Source of the DNA: Ignavibacteriota bacterium
Lineage (GTDB): Bacteria > Bacteroidota > Ignavibacteria > UBA10030 > UBA6906
Reading direction: 5' to 3'
Assembly: GCA_016707525.1 (NCBI GenBank)
Contig: JADJHP010000008.1
Coordinates: 186,001-250,000 of the forward strand
Length of the DNA stretch: 64,000 nt
Shown here: piece by piece, positions 26,553 to 35,604 of the stretch
Position numbering within the stretch: position 1 is the stretch's first letter
Layout of the letters: the number at the start of each line of letters is the position of its first letter
The notes under the pieces: generated by a model
Seen by the model: only the letters and a program-made list of their open reading frames with translations
What the model was told of the DNA's origin: nothing
Database searches by the model: none
Made by a program: the position numbers and the translations under genes

Positions 26553-28006
26553 GTGCGCGGTGCGCGTTTCCACGAAGTCCCTTCCTTCTTGTCCTCCAAC
26601 ACGACCCCGGTCGCTATGAGCCCGTCACGGATCCTGTCCGACAATGCCCAGAGCTTCTCCTTGCGGAGGTCGGCACGCAAGGAGATCAACAGGTCCATGA
26701 GCCCCGGTTCGAGACTCGCTTCCTGACCGCGCGCACCCGATTCGTCAGGCATGATGCCAAGCGCATCGCCTGCGAACCTGGTGTAGAACGCTTCGATCTC
26801 CAGCAGGGCGTGCTTCCCGATCGTTCCCGGCCGTGCCAGCACCGTGTTCACCTCGCGCGACAGATCGAAGAGGACGCCGATCGCCTGGGGCGCATTGAAG
26901 TCTTCGTTCATCGCCGCGCGGAATGCCTGTTCGAAGGGTGCGAGATCGATGCCCGAGGGGTCGCCCGTTTCGGGCGCGGTGGCGATGCGGTCGCGGATGG
27001 AACGGATCGTGTTGTGCAACTTCTCGAGACCCTTGCCTGCCCCGACCACAGCTTCCGCACTGAAGTCCAGGGTGCTGCGGTAGTGGCTCTGGAGAATGAA
27101 GAAGCGCACCATCGCAGGGGACCATCGCGCGAAGGCATCCTTCAGGGTGATGAAATTGCCCAGCGACTTCCCCATCTTCCGGCCGTCGACCGTGACCATA
27201 TTATTGTGCAGCCAGTACTTCACGAACGGCTTGCCCGTGGCCCCTTCGCTCTGCGCGATCTCACATTCGTGATGCGGGAACTGGTTCTCGAGGCCTCCCC
27301 CATGGATATCGAAGCTCTCGCCGAGGTACTTCATCGACATTGCCGAGCACTCCAGATGCCAGCCCGGGAAACCTTCACCCCAGGGGCTGGGCCAGCGCAT
27401 GATGTGGCCGGGACCGGCCTTCTTCCAGACGGCGAAGTCCGCCGGGTTCCGCTTCTCCACATTCACATCCACACGCGCTCCCGCCGTGAGCTCGTCCGTG
27501 GCGCGGTGCGAGAGCTTGCCATACTCCGCAAAGGCGTTCACGTCGAAATACACGGAGCCGTTCACATGATAGGCCAGCTTCAACGCGATGAGCTTCTCGA
27601 CGAGCGTGATCTGCTCGGTGATGTGCCCGGTCGCACGAGGCGCAATGTCCGGACGGAGCACATGCATCCTGTCCATATCCTCAAAGTAGCTGCGCGTATA
27701 CATCTCCGCCACCTGCATGGGATGGACACGATCCTTCTGCGACTGCCTGAGGAGCTTGTCTTCGCCCTCGTCCGCATCGTCCGTGAGATGGCCGACATCC
27801 GTGATGTTCTGCACGTACAGGACGCGATACCCCAGGACGCGCAGCCATCGCACGATCACATCGAACGAAACATAGCTTTTCGCATGTCCGAGATGGGAGT
27901 GGCCATAGACCGTGGGGCCGCACACATACATGCGGACGGTGCCTTCTTCCAGCGGGTGAAATTCTTCCAGCGAGCGTGAGAGTGTATTGTAGACGGAAAG
28001 GCCCAT
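26549..28006 (-). CDS. cysS: Cysteine--tRNA ligase
   Basis: Charges tRNA-Cys with cysteine. The 485 residues show the class I layout. The first zinc cysteine lies in RMYVCGPTVYG. The HIGH-type motif is HSHLGHAK. More zinc ligands occur in CSAMSMKYLG and FPHHECEIAQSE, and the KMSKS-type motif is KMGKSLGNF (residues ~265). The C-terminal helical tRNA-binding domain is present and complete. Its start overlaps the recN stop by one base (TAATG). Confidence 0.96.
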   Translation of the reverse strand: MGLSVYNTLSRSLEEFHPLEEGTVRMYVCGPTVYGHSHLGHAKSYVSFDVIVRWLRVLGYRVLYVQNITDVGHLTDDADEGEDKLLRQSQKDRVHPMQVAEMYTRSYFEDMDRMHVLRPDIAPRATGHITEQITLVEKLIALKLAYHVNGSVYFDVNAFAEYGKLSHRATDELTAGARVDVNVEKRNPADFAVWKKAGPGHIMRWPSPWGEGFPGWHLECSAMSMKYLGESFDIHGGGLENQFPHHECEIAQSEGATGKPFVKYWLHNNMVTVDGRKMGKSLGNFITLKDAFARWSPAMVRFFILQSHYRSTLDFSAEAVVGAGKGLEKLHNTIRSIRDRIATAPETGDPSGIDLAPFEQAFRAAMNEDFNAPQAIGVLFDLSREVNTVLARPGTIGKHALLEIEAFYTRFAGDALGIMPDESGARGQEASLEPGLMDLLISLRADLRKEKLWALSDRIRDGLIATGVVLEDKKEGTSWKRAPRT

Positions 28007-29733
28007 TACCGTAACCCCATGAGTTCACGGGCACCTGCGAGGCCGGCTTCCGTCACCTCGGCACCGCTCATGAGCCGGGCGACTTCGCGGACCTGCTCAT
28101 CGAGGGTGAGGCGGCGGAGCGACGTGGAGGCGCGTCCGTTCTGTTCTTTCTTGGTGACAACACAATGCGTATCCGCAAAGCCCGCGATCTGCGGAAGGTG
28201 TGTGATGGCGATGACCTGATGGAAGCCTGCAAGGCTCTTCATGCTGGCCCCCACCGCCTGCGCGATGCGGCCGCTGACGCCGACGTCGATCTCATCGAAG
28301 ATCAGCACGGGCAAACGGTCCGTGCGCGCGAGGATGCTCTTGAGCGCAAGCATGATCCGGGAGATCTCACCGCCGGAGGCGACCTTCGTCAGCGGCTTCT
28401 CGTCCTCGCCTGCATTCGTGGAAATATAGAACTCCACATCATCATAGCCGCGGGCATTCAGGCGGACGGGCGTCTTCCCGCGCAGGACGGCGTCATCGGG
28501 CAGCACGGCCCTGGCGCCACGGCCATTCTCGATCGCCGCCTGATCGACGTGCGTGGTGAAGCGTGCATGGGCGATGCCGAGCTTCGCGAGTTCCTGCACG
28601 ATGGCTTTGTCGATCTTCTTCCCGACCTCATGCCGCTTCACCGAAAGCCGCTCGGCCCGGAGGGCGCATTCGGCGCGTGCCGCGTCCAGGTCCTTCTGCA
28701 TCTTCTGGAGCACCCCGTCGAAGTTGTCGGCGAGCTCCAGGTCACGTCCGATGGCTTCGCGGTGGGCGATGACGGCTTCGATCGATCCGCCATATTTCTT
28801 CTTGAGGAACGCGATGCGGCCGAGCCGGTCGCGCAGTTCTTCGAGCCTGTCCGGGGCGAACTCGACCCGGGCATTGTACCCCTGGATGAACTTCGCGAGT
28901 TCATTCACGATCGCCGCGGCGGAAGCGCATTCCCGTGCGGCATCCGCGAATTGCGGATCGATGGCGGACAGGGTGTGCAGTTGATTGCGGGCGATGACGA
29001 GCAGATCGTGCGCCGACCGGTCGCCTTCGTAGAGCGCCGTGTGAAGGTCGGCGGTGGCCGTGTGCAGCTTCTCGCTGTTCTCGAGGATGCGGAGGTCGGT
29101 CTCGAGGCGTTCTTCTTCGCCGGCCTGCGGAGAGACGGCATCGATCTCCTGCGCCTGGAAGAGGCAGAAGTCGCGCTTCTCGCGGAGTTGCTGTTCCCGG
29201 TCGCGCAATTCCTGGACCTCGGCGGCGACCGCTTTCAGCGTGTGGAACGATTCACGATACTCCCGCACCATCCCGTCCAGCCCGCCAAAATCGTCGACCA
29301 TGCCACAATGCGTATCGACGCGCAGGAGGGACTGATGCTCATGCTGCCCGTGGAGGTCGACGAGCATCTCTCCCGCCTGCTTGAGGAGCGCAAGGGTGAC
29401 CGGAGAATCATTGATGAAGCAGCGGCTCTGGCCTCTGGCGGATACTTCGCGGCGGACGATCATTTCCTCGGAGGTATCGAGTTCATTCGCCTGGAGGAGC
29501 TCCGTGACGCGCGCGTTGCCCGTCACATCGAAGATGCCCTCCACGATGGCTTTGTCGCACCCCGTGCGCACGGCTTCACTGCTCGCGCGTTCGCCGAGCA
29601 CGAGTCCGAGGGCATCAACAATGATGGATTTGCCTGCACCGGTCTCGCCGGTGATGATCACGAGACCACTGGAGAAGGGAACGCTGAGTTCCTCGATGAG
29701 GGCGTAATTCCTGATCTGCAGCGACTTAAGCAT
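28006..29733 (-). CDS. recN: DNA repair protein RecN
   Basis: An SMC-like ATPase that acts early in double-strand break repair. The 575 residues have the Walker A motif GETGAGKSIIVDALGLVLG near residue 30 and a long coiled-coil middle (~150-380). The C-terminal ATPase half carries KVASGGEISRIMLALKSILA (signature) and VLIFDEIDVGVSGRIAQAVG (Walker B), followed by VIAITHLPQIAGFAD. First gene of the recN-cysS-OMP unit. Confidence 0.96.
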   Translation of the reverse strand: MLKSLQIRNYALIEELSVPFSSGLVIITGETGAGKSIIVDALGLVLGERASSEAVRTGCDKAIVEGIFDVTGNARVTELLQANELDTSEEMIVRREVSARGQSRCFINDSPVTLALLKQAGEMLVDLHGQHEHQSLLRVDTHCGMVDDFGGLDGMVREYRESFHTLKAVAAEVQELRDREQQLREKRDFCLFQAQEIDAVSPQAGEEERLETDLRILENSEKLHTATADLHTALYEGDRSAHDLLVIARNQLHTLSAIDPQFADAARECASAAAIVNELAKFIQGYNARVEFAPDRLEELRDRLGRIAFLKKKYGGSIEAVIAHREAIGRDLELADNFDGVLQKMQKDLDAARAECALRAERLSVKRHEVGKKIDKAIVQELAKLGIAHARFTTHVDQAAIENGRGARAVLPDDAVLRGKTPVRLNARGYDDVEFYISTNAGEDEKPLTKVASGGEISRIMLALKSILARTDRLPVLIFDEIDVGVSGRIAQAVGASMKSLAGFHQVIAITHLPQIAGFADTHCVVTKKEQNGRASTSLRRLTLDEQVREVARLMSGAEVTEAGLAGARELMGLR

Positions 29734-29775
29734 GCGGTCAATCTACCCATCTTTTGAGAAAGATTCAACGCGACG

Positions 29776-30609
29776 CTATTCGTCGTCGTTCGGGCGATCG
29801 GGCGTGTCGGGCGAGTACATATTGAGGTCACCAACGTCCGGAAGGACGCCGTGATAGTAGGCGAAGCGCATGAACTCCTGAACGCTGTCCAGGTCCTCTT
29901 CCGTGAGGTCGTAGGCGAACGCGTTGAGGTAGTCTGCGAGGGATGCTTGATTCTGCCCGGGGAAGAGCGCCGGCGGTGCGCTGCCGGTGATCGTGTCCAC
30001 GGTGTCATAGGCTTTCCGCGCCGCGTCCTGCAGGATCTGTGCGAGCTCCGGGCTGCCTCCGCCGGTCGGGACGACCCACATCCCGTGGACATACGGCAGA
30101 TCGGTCAACTCGGTCCATGCTTCCACAAGATCGATCCTGTTCGGATGCACATCCACCGCACGCAGCGACGCATCGCCGGCGAGGAGGACCGCATCGGCGC
30201 GTGCGAGCATATCGTCGACAGACCCCGTCGCCGGAACGAACTTCGGCGACAGTTCGTACTCTTCCGCAAGGATGATACGGGCGAGGACGATCTCGGACGG
30301 GAATGCTGGATCGATGGCGATGGTCGAGACCGAATGGAGATGTTCGTCGCGGAAGATGAGGGAGACGGTCCCGGTGCTGACGGATGAACTCGCTCCGGCA
30401 CCGGGGATGACCTCGAACAGGGAGCTGTCGCGTGCGTACTCCAGGGGCGACAGGAAGGCGGCATCCAGTTTCTTCTCGCGCAATGCGAGGGCAAGGCGCG
30501 CAGGGGTATCTGCGTGACGTACGAACGCCTCGGACGCTGCGAGCGGGACCACCAGCGGCGCGGTGTAGAAATCGACAGGGACGCCGAGACGGAGGCTGTG
30601 GAGGGTCAT
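29776..30609 (-). CDS. mqnA: MqnA-like protein (menaquinone futalosine pathway)
   Basis: A 277-residue periplasmic-binding-fold protein of the MqnA/MqnD group. MqnA is chorismate dehydratase, the first futalosine-pathway step to menaquinone. Supporting segments are SLRLGVPVDFYTAPLVVPLA, KKLDAAFLSPLEYA, VLLAGDASLRA and DLVEAWTELTDLPYVHGMWV; the last two correspond to family-conserved positions. No other mqn gene is in the window, so the exact function is less certain than the family. ATG 30609 follows GGAG by 7 nt. The protein ends in an unusually acidic tail (DTPDRPNDDE). Confidence 0.72.
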   Translation of the reverse strand: MTLHSLRLGVPVDFYTAPLVVPLAASEAFVRHADTPARLALALREKKLDAAFLSPLEYARDSSLFEVIPGAGASSSVSTGTVSLIFRDEHLHSVSTIAIDPAFPSEIVLARIILAEEYELSPKFVPATGSVDDMLARADAVLLAGDASLRAVDVHPNRIDLVEAWTELTDLPYVHGMWVVPTGGGSPELAQILQDAARKAYDTVDTITGSAPPALFPGQNQASLADYLNAFAYDLTEEDLDSVQEFMRFAYYHGVLPDVGDLNMYSPDTPDRPNDDE

Positions 30610-30729
30610 CGGGCGCTCCGCGGCACCCTGCGCTGACGCAGAGGCATCACGGCGTGGGGCGCACGGGTGCGCAACACGCCGGGACGACGATCGGGAGCAG
30701 GCCGGCACGACACGGAAGAGACGTCCGTG

Positions 30730-31071
30730 TTATGCGTTGGTCTTCTGGCGGATGGCCTTGGCTGCCAGCTTCCGCAGGTAGTAGAGCTTTGCGCGGCGGA
30801 CGGAGCCTTCCTTGACCTTCTCGATCTTCGCGAGGCGCGGGGAATGCACCGGGAAGATGCGCTCCACACCGACGCCGTCGGAGACCTTGCGGATGGTGAA
30901 CGTGGCGTTCATCCCGGCACCGTGGCGGGCGATCACGACACCCTGGAACTGCTGGATGCGCTCCTTGTCGCCTTCGATGACGCGGACGTGCACGTTCAAC
31001 GTGTCGCCCGAGTTGAATGCGGGGATGCCGCTCTTCAACTGTGTTGCTTCAACCAGCTTGATCTTCTCCAT
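30730..31071 (-). CDS. rplS: 50S ribosomal protein L19
   Basis: A 113-residue large-subunit protein at the interface with the small subunit. Conserved blocks: FNSGDTLNVHVRVIEGDKER, QQFQGVVIARHGAGMNATFT and RRAKLYYLRKL. Three closely spaced possible starts exist. ATG 31071 lies 6 nt after GGAG and gives the usual M-E-K-I-K start, so it was chosen over the in-frame TTG at 31083. Last gene of the ffh-rpsP-KH-rimM-trmD-rplS operon, the order common in many bacteria. Confidence 0.96.
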   Translation of the reverse strand: MEKIKLVEATQLKSGIPAFNSGDTLNVHVRVIEGDKERIQQFQGVVIARHGAGMNATFTIRKVSDGVGVERIFPVHSPRLAKIEKVKEGSVRRAKLYYLRKLAAKAIRQKTNA

Positions 31072-31095
31072 GATCATCTCCAAAGATGGACAGTG

Positions 31096-31779
31096 TCACT
31101 GTTCGTTTAGCAGATCCGGGCGGCGCTGCTCCGTGCGCCGCAAACGCTGTTCCTCCCGCCACCGCTCGATCGCGGCATGGTCGCCGGAAAGGAGTACATC
31201 GGGTACGGCCATGTCCCGGAACACTGCGGGCCGTGTATACTGCGGGGCATCGAGCAACGGGTCCTGGAACGAGTCGTTCAACGCCGACGTGCCATCGTGG
31301 AGCACGCCGGGGATGAGCCGGACCACAGCATCGATCACCACCAGTGCCGGGAGTTCGCCTCCCGTGAGCACATAATCGCCGATCGATATCTCCCGTGTCA
31401 CAAGCCGCTCGCGGATACGCTCGTCGATCCCTTTGTAGTGGCCGCACAGCAACAGAATGTTGTGGCGCAGCGAGAGCGCATTCGCCAGCGGCTGGGTCAA
31501 CTTCTCACCGTCCGCCGAGAGATAGATCACTTCATCATACATCCGCTCCGCCTGCAACCGCTCCACGCAGGTGAACATCGGTTCGGGCTTCAGCACCATC
31601 CCGGCGCCGCCCCCGAAGGGAGCGTCGTCGATCGTGCGGTGCTTGTCGGACGTCGCATCGCGCAGATCGTGCACCACGATCTCCGCGAATCCGAGTTCGC
31701 GCGCCCGCTTGAGCATGCTTTCCTGCAACGGGCCTTCGACGAGTCGGGGGAACCCGGTCACCACGTCGATCCGTATCAC
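31096..31779 (-). CDS. trmD: tRNA (guanine37-N1)-methyltransferase TrmD
   Basis: Methylates G37 next to the anticodon, using SAM bound in a deep trefoil knot, to prevent frameshifting. 227 residues with MIRIDVVTGFPRLVEGPLQ at the start, DDAPFGGGAGMVLKPEP, the knot segments LLCGHYKGIDERIRE and ISIGDYVLTGGELPALVVID, and SFQDPLLDAPQYTRP near the end. The start codon is GTG and overlaps the rimM stop by 4 nt. It follows the conserved rimM-trmD-rplS order. Confidence 0.97.
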   Translation of the reverse strand: MIRIDVVTGFPRLVEGPLQESMLKRARELGFAEIVVHDLRDATSDKHRTIDDAPFGGGAGMVLKPEPMFTCVERLQAERMYDEVIYLSADGEKLTQPLANALSLRHNILLLCGHYKGIDERIRERLVTREISIGDYVLTGGELPALVVIDAVVRLIPGVLHDGTSALNDSFQDPLLDAPQYTRPAVFRDMAVPDVLLSGDHAAIERWREEQRLRRTEQRRPDLLNEQ

Positions 31780-32318
31780 CCGCGCATCCCTTCGATCAAC
31801 TCCACCGTCACCGTCCGCGCCGCAAGGTCCACGACTTTGATGAACTCTTTGACGGCGGGGATCATGAATTCGGTCCCGTTGTCGCGGACCACATACACAT
31901 CGTGCCCCGGCAGCCTCATCACATCGGCGAGGGTACCGAACCGTTCGCCGGACACACTCTGCACGGTCAGCCCGATCAGGTCGTCCACATAGTACCGCCC
32001 GTCCTCGAGAGAAAGGCGCTCCTCCTTCGGGATCAGGACGAGGAGCCCCACACTCTTCTCTGCGGCGGTGCGGTCGGGGACGGAGGCCAGGTGCAGCCGT
32101 ACACCGCGGCCGTCGATCTGGGATTCCTCGATCGTGGTCTCTTCCACCACGGTCCCTGTACCCGCGAGGACATCGGCCTGTCTTCCAAGGAACACCCGGC
32201 GTGTTGCGGAGAAGCGTTCCGGTTCATCCGTCATCGGGCGGACGATCAGATCACCGCGCACGCCAAAGGCCTTCACGATGCGGCCGATGGCGATCAATCC
32301 TTCAACACCAACACTCAA
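31776..32318 (-). CDS. rimM: Ribosome maturation factor RimM
   Basis: Assists assembly of the 30S head around S19. The 180 residues start with IAIGRIVKAFGVRGDLIVRP (N-terminal RimM domain) and end in a PRC-barrel domain (YYVDDLIGLTVQSVSGERFG, then MIPAVKEFIKVVDLAARTVT). The likely start is TTG 32318, whose TTGA overlaps the stop of the upstream KH gene; an alternative TTG eight codons on would give M-I-A-I-G. Confidence 0.94.
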   Translation of the reverse strand: MSVGVEGLIAIGRIVKAFGVRGDLIVRPMTDEPERFSATRRVFLGRQADVLAGTGTVVEETTIEESQIDGRGVRLHLASVPDRTAAEKSVGLLVLIPKEERLSLEDGRYYVDDLIGLTVQSVSGERFGTLADVMRLPGHDVYVVRDNGTEFMIPAVKEFIKVVDLAARTVTVELIEGMRG

Positions 32319-32545
32319 TTCGATATTTCCAGGATCGCCCGTTTGCCTTCGCGCGCCGCGACCGCTGCGAGAAGGACCCGGAGCGACTGTGCGGTCCGCC
32401 CGTTGCGCCCGATCACCTTGCCGATGTCTTCCTCGGCCACTTCGAGCCGGAAGACGATCTTCGTTTCACCGGGCACACAATGGACCACGACGCTCTCCGG
32501 ACGTTCCACGAGCCGTCTGGCGATGAATTCGAGTAACTCCTGCAT
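32315..32545 (-). CDS. khpA: KH-domain RNA-binding protein (UPF0109/KhpA-like)
   Basis: A 76-residue single KH domain: MQELLEFIARRLVERPESVV, then a central segment KIVFRLEVAEEDIGKVIGRN with the G-x-x-G loop (IGRNGRTAQSLRVLL). KhpA-type proteins bind many small RNAs and mRNAs and often act with KhpB in cell-division control. No khpB is visible. ATG 32545 has GAGGAGG a few bases upstream; the six upstream codons were dropped. It lies between rpsP and rimM, the usual place. Confidence 0.92.
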   Translation of the reverse strand: MQELLEFIARRLVERPESVVVHCVPGETKIVFRLEVAEEDIGKVIGRNGRTAQSLRVLLAAVAAREGKRAILEISN

Positions 32546-32660
32546 ACGTCCTCCTCGGGACAACAGTCCACCCTACGCGCACACCTTCGCCTTCACTGTC
32601 CCCGGACCGTCAAGGTCCGCCCTTCCCCACCTGGTGTCCCGCCGAACGGGACACCGCAGA

Positions 32661-33104
32661 TCACGCGCCGGCTTCCGGAGCCGCAGCTGCCGCGGGTGCC
32701 GGAGCCTCGGCTCCACCCTTGCTTGCCTTCCTCTTGGCCTCGGCGCGACGGACCTTGCGGGCCGCATCACGTTCCGGGCGCCCGGCCTGCTGGGCCTGCC
32801 ACTTCTCCATCACACCAGCGATGGTAGCAGCATCCTTGCCGATACGGGTCAGGTTCCACTTGAGCCAGAGCCCGTTGCGCTGGAAGAGGCTGCGCACGGT
32901 ATCCGTAGGACGCGCGCCGTTCTTCAGCCAATGGAAGACCCGCGTCTCTTTGGTCTCGATCAACAGCGGCTCATGCCGGGGTTCATACCGGCCGACCACT
33001 TCGAGGAACCGCCCGTTCCGGGCCGTGCGCGAATCCGCCGCCACGATCTGATACATCGGCATCTTCTTCTTGCCGATGCGCCGCAAACGCAGTCGTACTG
33101 CCAA
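32661..33104 (-). CDS. rpsP: 30S ribosomal protein S16 with extended C-terminal tail
   Basis: The first ~85 residues are standard S16 (VRLRLRRIGKKKMPMYQIVA, DSRTARNGRFLEVVGRYEP, RPTDTVRSLFQRNGLWLKW). The remaining ~60 form an added tail rich in Arg/Lys then Ala/Pro/Glu. The total of 147 exceeds the usual 80-90; extended S16 is common in Bacteroidota and its relatives. The start is TTG, supported by AAGGAGA 6 nt upstream and the conserved M-A-V-R-L-R-L start. Confidence 0.95.
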   Translation of the reverse strand: MAVRLRLRRIGKKKMPMYQIVAADSRTARNGRFLEVVGRYEPRHEPLLIETKETRVFHWLKNGARPTDTVRSLFQRNGLWLKWNLTRIGKDAATIAGVMEKWQAQQAGRPERDAARKVRRAEAKRKASKGGAEAPAPAAAAAPEAGA

Positions 33105-33127
33105 CGTCGTTCTCCTTTGTTCTGCTG

Positions 33128-34456
33128 CTATGGGTGAATACGCATCCCCCGTGCCATGCGGCCGAAATTGCCGCCCTTGCTCAGGGTCTTCATCATGCGC
33201 TGCATCTGTTCATACTGTTTGATCAACCTGTTCAGGTCCTGCACGGTGCACCCGCTGCCGGCCGCGATGCGCTTGCGCCTGCTGCCGTTCAGGATCTGCG
33301 GCTTGCGCCGCTCTTCCGGCGTCATGGAACGGATCATCGCTTCGATCCTTCCCAGCGCCTTCTCGTCCACCGTCACGTTCTCCGGAAGCCGCTGCATGCC
33401 GGGCAACATGCCCATCACCTGATTCAGCGGCCCCATCTTCTTCACTTCCTGGAGCTGATCCATGAAATCTTCCAGGGTGAACTGCGCCTTGCGGAGTTTC
33501 GACTCGAGCGCGACGGCCTTCTCTTCATCGAACTGCTCCTGCGCCTTCTCGACGAGCGTGACGATATCGCCCATGCCGAGGATGCGCGATGCGAGACGGT
33601 CGGGATGGAATTTCTCGAGCGCCTCCGGCTTCTCGCCGGTGCCGATGAACTTGATCGGGACACCGACGGTGGCGCGCAGCGAGATCGCCGCGCCGCCGCG
33701 TGCATCACCGTCCATCTTGGTGAGCACCGCACCGCTGTACTGCAATCGCTGATGGAACGCCAGTGCCGTGTTCACGGCATCCTGACCGGTCATCGCGTCG
33801 ACAACGAACAGGATCTCGTGAGGCTGGACCGCGGTCTTCACCGCTTCCGCCTCACGCATCATATCTTCATCCACATGCAGACGGCCGGCGGTGTCGACGA
33901 TAACAACGTCGCGCGCACTCTGCCGCGCATGCTCCAGCGCTCCACGCGCAACATCCACCGCCCCGGCACCACGATCGGCATACACCGGGATCCCGATCTG
34001 CTTGCCGAGCACCTCGAGCTGGTCGATGGCCGCGGGACGGTGCACGTCCGCTGCCGCGAGGAGCGGGAAGCGTCCCTGCCCCTTCAGATGCAACGCAAGT
34101 TTCGCGCAAAAAGTTGTCTTGCCGGACCCCTGAAGGCCTGCGACCATGATGACGGTCGGCGGCATCGGGGCGAACGTGATCCCGACGTTCTGCGTCCCCA
34201 GCAGGCGGTTCAGTTCATCAAAGATGATCTTGATGATGAGCTGCCCGGGGGTGATGCTCTGCAACACGTCCTGCCCCACCGCACGGCGCAACACATCATC
34301 AACGAACTGACGCGCGACCTTGTAGTTCACGTCGGCGTCCAATAGCACACGCCGCACCTCACGCAGGGTCTCCGCAACGTTCGCTTCGGAGATCTTCCCC
34401 TGCCCGCGCAGGCGCTTCAGGACACCGTCAAGTTTTCTACTAAGGTCTTCGAACAT
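33128..34456 (-). CDS. ffh: Signal recognition particle protein Ffh
   Basis: GTPase that recognises signal peptides on nascent chains and delivers ribosomes to the membrane with FtsY and 4.5S RNA. 442 residues: N domain (MFEDLSRKLDGVLKRLRGQG), G domain with the P-loop GLQGSGKTTFCAKLA and closing G motifs VIVDTAGRLHVDEDMMREAE and LTKMDGDARGGAAIS, and a methionine-rich M domain (GPLNQVMGMLPGMQ; RRKRIAAGSGCTVQDLNRLI). It leads the operon that continues with rpsP and the other translation genes. The promoter is seen at 34515-34543. Confidence 0.97.
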   Translation of the reverse strand: MFEDLSRKLDGVLKRLRGQGKISEANVAETLREVRRVLLDADVNYKVARQFVDDVLRRAVGQDVLQSITPGQLIIKIIFDELNRLLGTQNVGITFAPMPPTVIMVAGLQGSGKTTFCAKLALHLKGQGRFPLLAAADVHRPAAIDQLEVLGKQIGIPVYADRGAGAVDVARGALEHARQSARDVVIVDTAGRLHVDEDMMREAEAVKTAVQPHEILFVVDAMTGQDAVNTALAFHQRLQYSGAVLTKMDGDARGGAAISLRATVGVPIKFIGTGEKPEALEKFHPDRLASRILGMGDIVTLVEKAQEQFDEEKAVALESKLRKAQFTLEDFMDQLQEVKKMGPLNQVMGMLPGMQRLPENVTVDEKALGRIEAMIRSMTPEERRKPQILNGSRRKRIAAGSGCTVQDLNRLIKQYEQMQRMMKTLSKGGNFGRMARGMRIHP

Positions 34457-34476
34457 GGATCATCCATAAGCACACC

Positions 34477-34497
34477 AACCGCCCAATTCGGGCGGTT
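34477..34497 (+). terminator. Hairpin upstream of ffh
   Basis: AACCGCCC (34477-34484) pairs with GGGCGGTT (34490-34497), loop AATTC, followed on the + strand by TTG. It lies inside the expected ffh leader, so it may be a leader structure rather than a terminator; no + strand gene is upstream. Confidence 0.3.
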
Positions 34498-34514
34498 TTG
34501 TGGCAAGGATGTAT

Positions 34515-34543
34515 AAGATACTGAAAATACAGAAGTTATGCAA
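34515..34543 (-). promoter_or_regulatory. ffh operon promoter
   Basis: On the - strand TTGCAT (34543-34538), 17-nt spacer, TATCTT (34520-34515), giving a leader of about 50 nt before ffh. Same -10 hexamer and spacing as several other promoters here. Confidence 0.6.
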
Positions 34544-34704
34544 CTACAGAATGGTTGGACGCCGGGGATCAGGGCAGCGGCGGGCGCGTGTGCGCCCCGG
34601 GTGGGCCGGTCAATTGGGAACGAGCAGATCGCCGAACTCAACTCCTGAAAACACGCACTATTCGAACAGGGCGCCACGCCGGCCGCCCAAAGGCTACGCT
34701 TCGG

Positions 34705-35589
34705 CTATGCCTTCTGGGCCTCGGCGCCAGAAACGACCTCCAGCAACTCCTTCGTAATGGCCGCCTGACGGGCCTTATTGTACTGGAGCTGGAGTGTTTC
34801 GATCATTTCGCGGGCATTTTCGGTGGCATTCTCCATGGCCGACATCCGCGCCCCCTGCTCCGCTGCATTCGATTCCAGAAGTGCCTTCCAGAACGTGAAA
34901 TTCAGATATCGCGGCAAGAGTGCTGAAAGTATGTCTTTTTGCGAAGGTTCGTAGATATAATCGACACTCCTATGGGCGGACCCTGCAACGGGAGCGGCCT
35001 CGGGGACCATCGGCAGGAATTGCTCGATGACCACCCGCTGCTGGGCAACCGACTTGAACTCGTTGAACACGAGGTCCACTCGGTCCACCTCCCCGCGCAG
35101 GTAGAGGTCGATCAACCTGCGCACGATCGCCGCCGCTTCGCCACTGTTCAAATGGCTGAAGAACCCGGGATGCTTCTCAATGATCGGCAGCTGCTGCTTC
35201 GAGAAGAAGTCGCTCCCCTTCTTGCCAAGCAGGAAGAGCCGCGCCGACTTGCTCGTGCGGAAATCCGGCATCGCCGATGCCATGTGTGCCTGTGCCGCAC
35301 GCATGATGTTCGTGTTGAACGCACCGCACATACCACGGTCCGATGTGATCACCACGACCGCCAGCGTCTTCACCGGACGCGCGGTGAGCAGCGGTTCGGT
35401 GCCTGGTTCCATCGATGGCAACAGATGCTGCAGAAGCGCCTTCATGCCGCGGGCGTACGGACGCGCGGCGATCACGGCACCCTGGGCCCGGCGCAACTTC
35501 GCCGCGGCCACCATCTTCATCGCACGCGTGATCTTCTGCGTCTTCTTGACACCGACGATGCGGCTGCGTACCTCTCGCAATGTGGGCAT
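34705..35589 (-). CDS. atpG: ATP synthase gamma subunit
   Basis: Central rotor shaft of F1. 294 residues with the conserved N terminus REVRSRIVGVKKTQKITRAM and KMVAAAKLRRAQ. The middle holds VVVITSDRGMCGAFNTNIM, and the C-terminal helix is ERGARMSAMENATENA-like (QGARMSAMENATENAREMIE), which pairs with the N-terminal helix in the coiled coil. Last gene of the atp run; atpD (beta) and atpC (epsilon) do not follow. The 248-nt gap to ffh holds the ffh promoter. Confidence 0.97.
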   Translation of the reverse strand: MPTLREVRSRIVGVKKTQKITRAMKMVAAAKLRRAQGAVIAARPYARGMKALLQHLLPSMEPGTEPLLTARPVKTLAVVVITSDRGMCGAFNTNIMRAAQAHMASAMPDFRTSKSARLFLLGKKGSDFFSKQQLPIIEKHPGFFSHLNSGEAAAIVRRLIDLYLRGEVDRVDLVFNEFKSVAQQRVVIEQFLPMVPEAAPVAGSAHRSVDYIYEPSQKDILSALLPRYLNFTFWKALLESNAAEQGARMSAMENATENAREMIETLQLQYNKARQAAITKELLEVVSGAEAQKA

Positions 35590-35604
35590 ACTGCCGTCGC
35601 TCCC

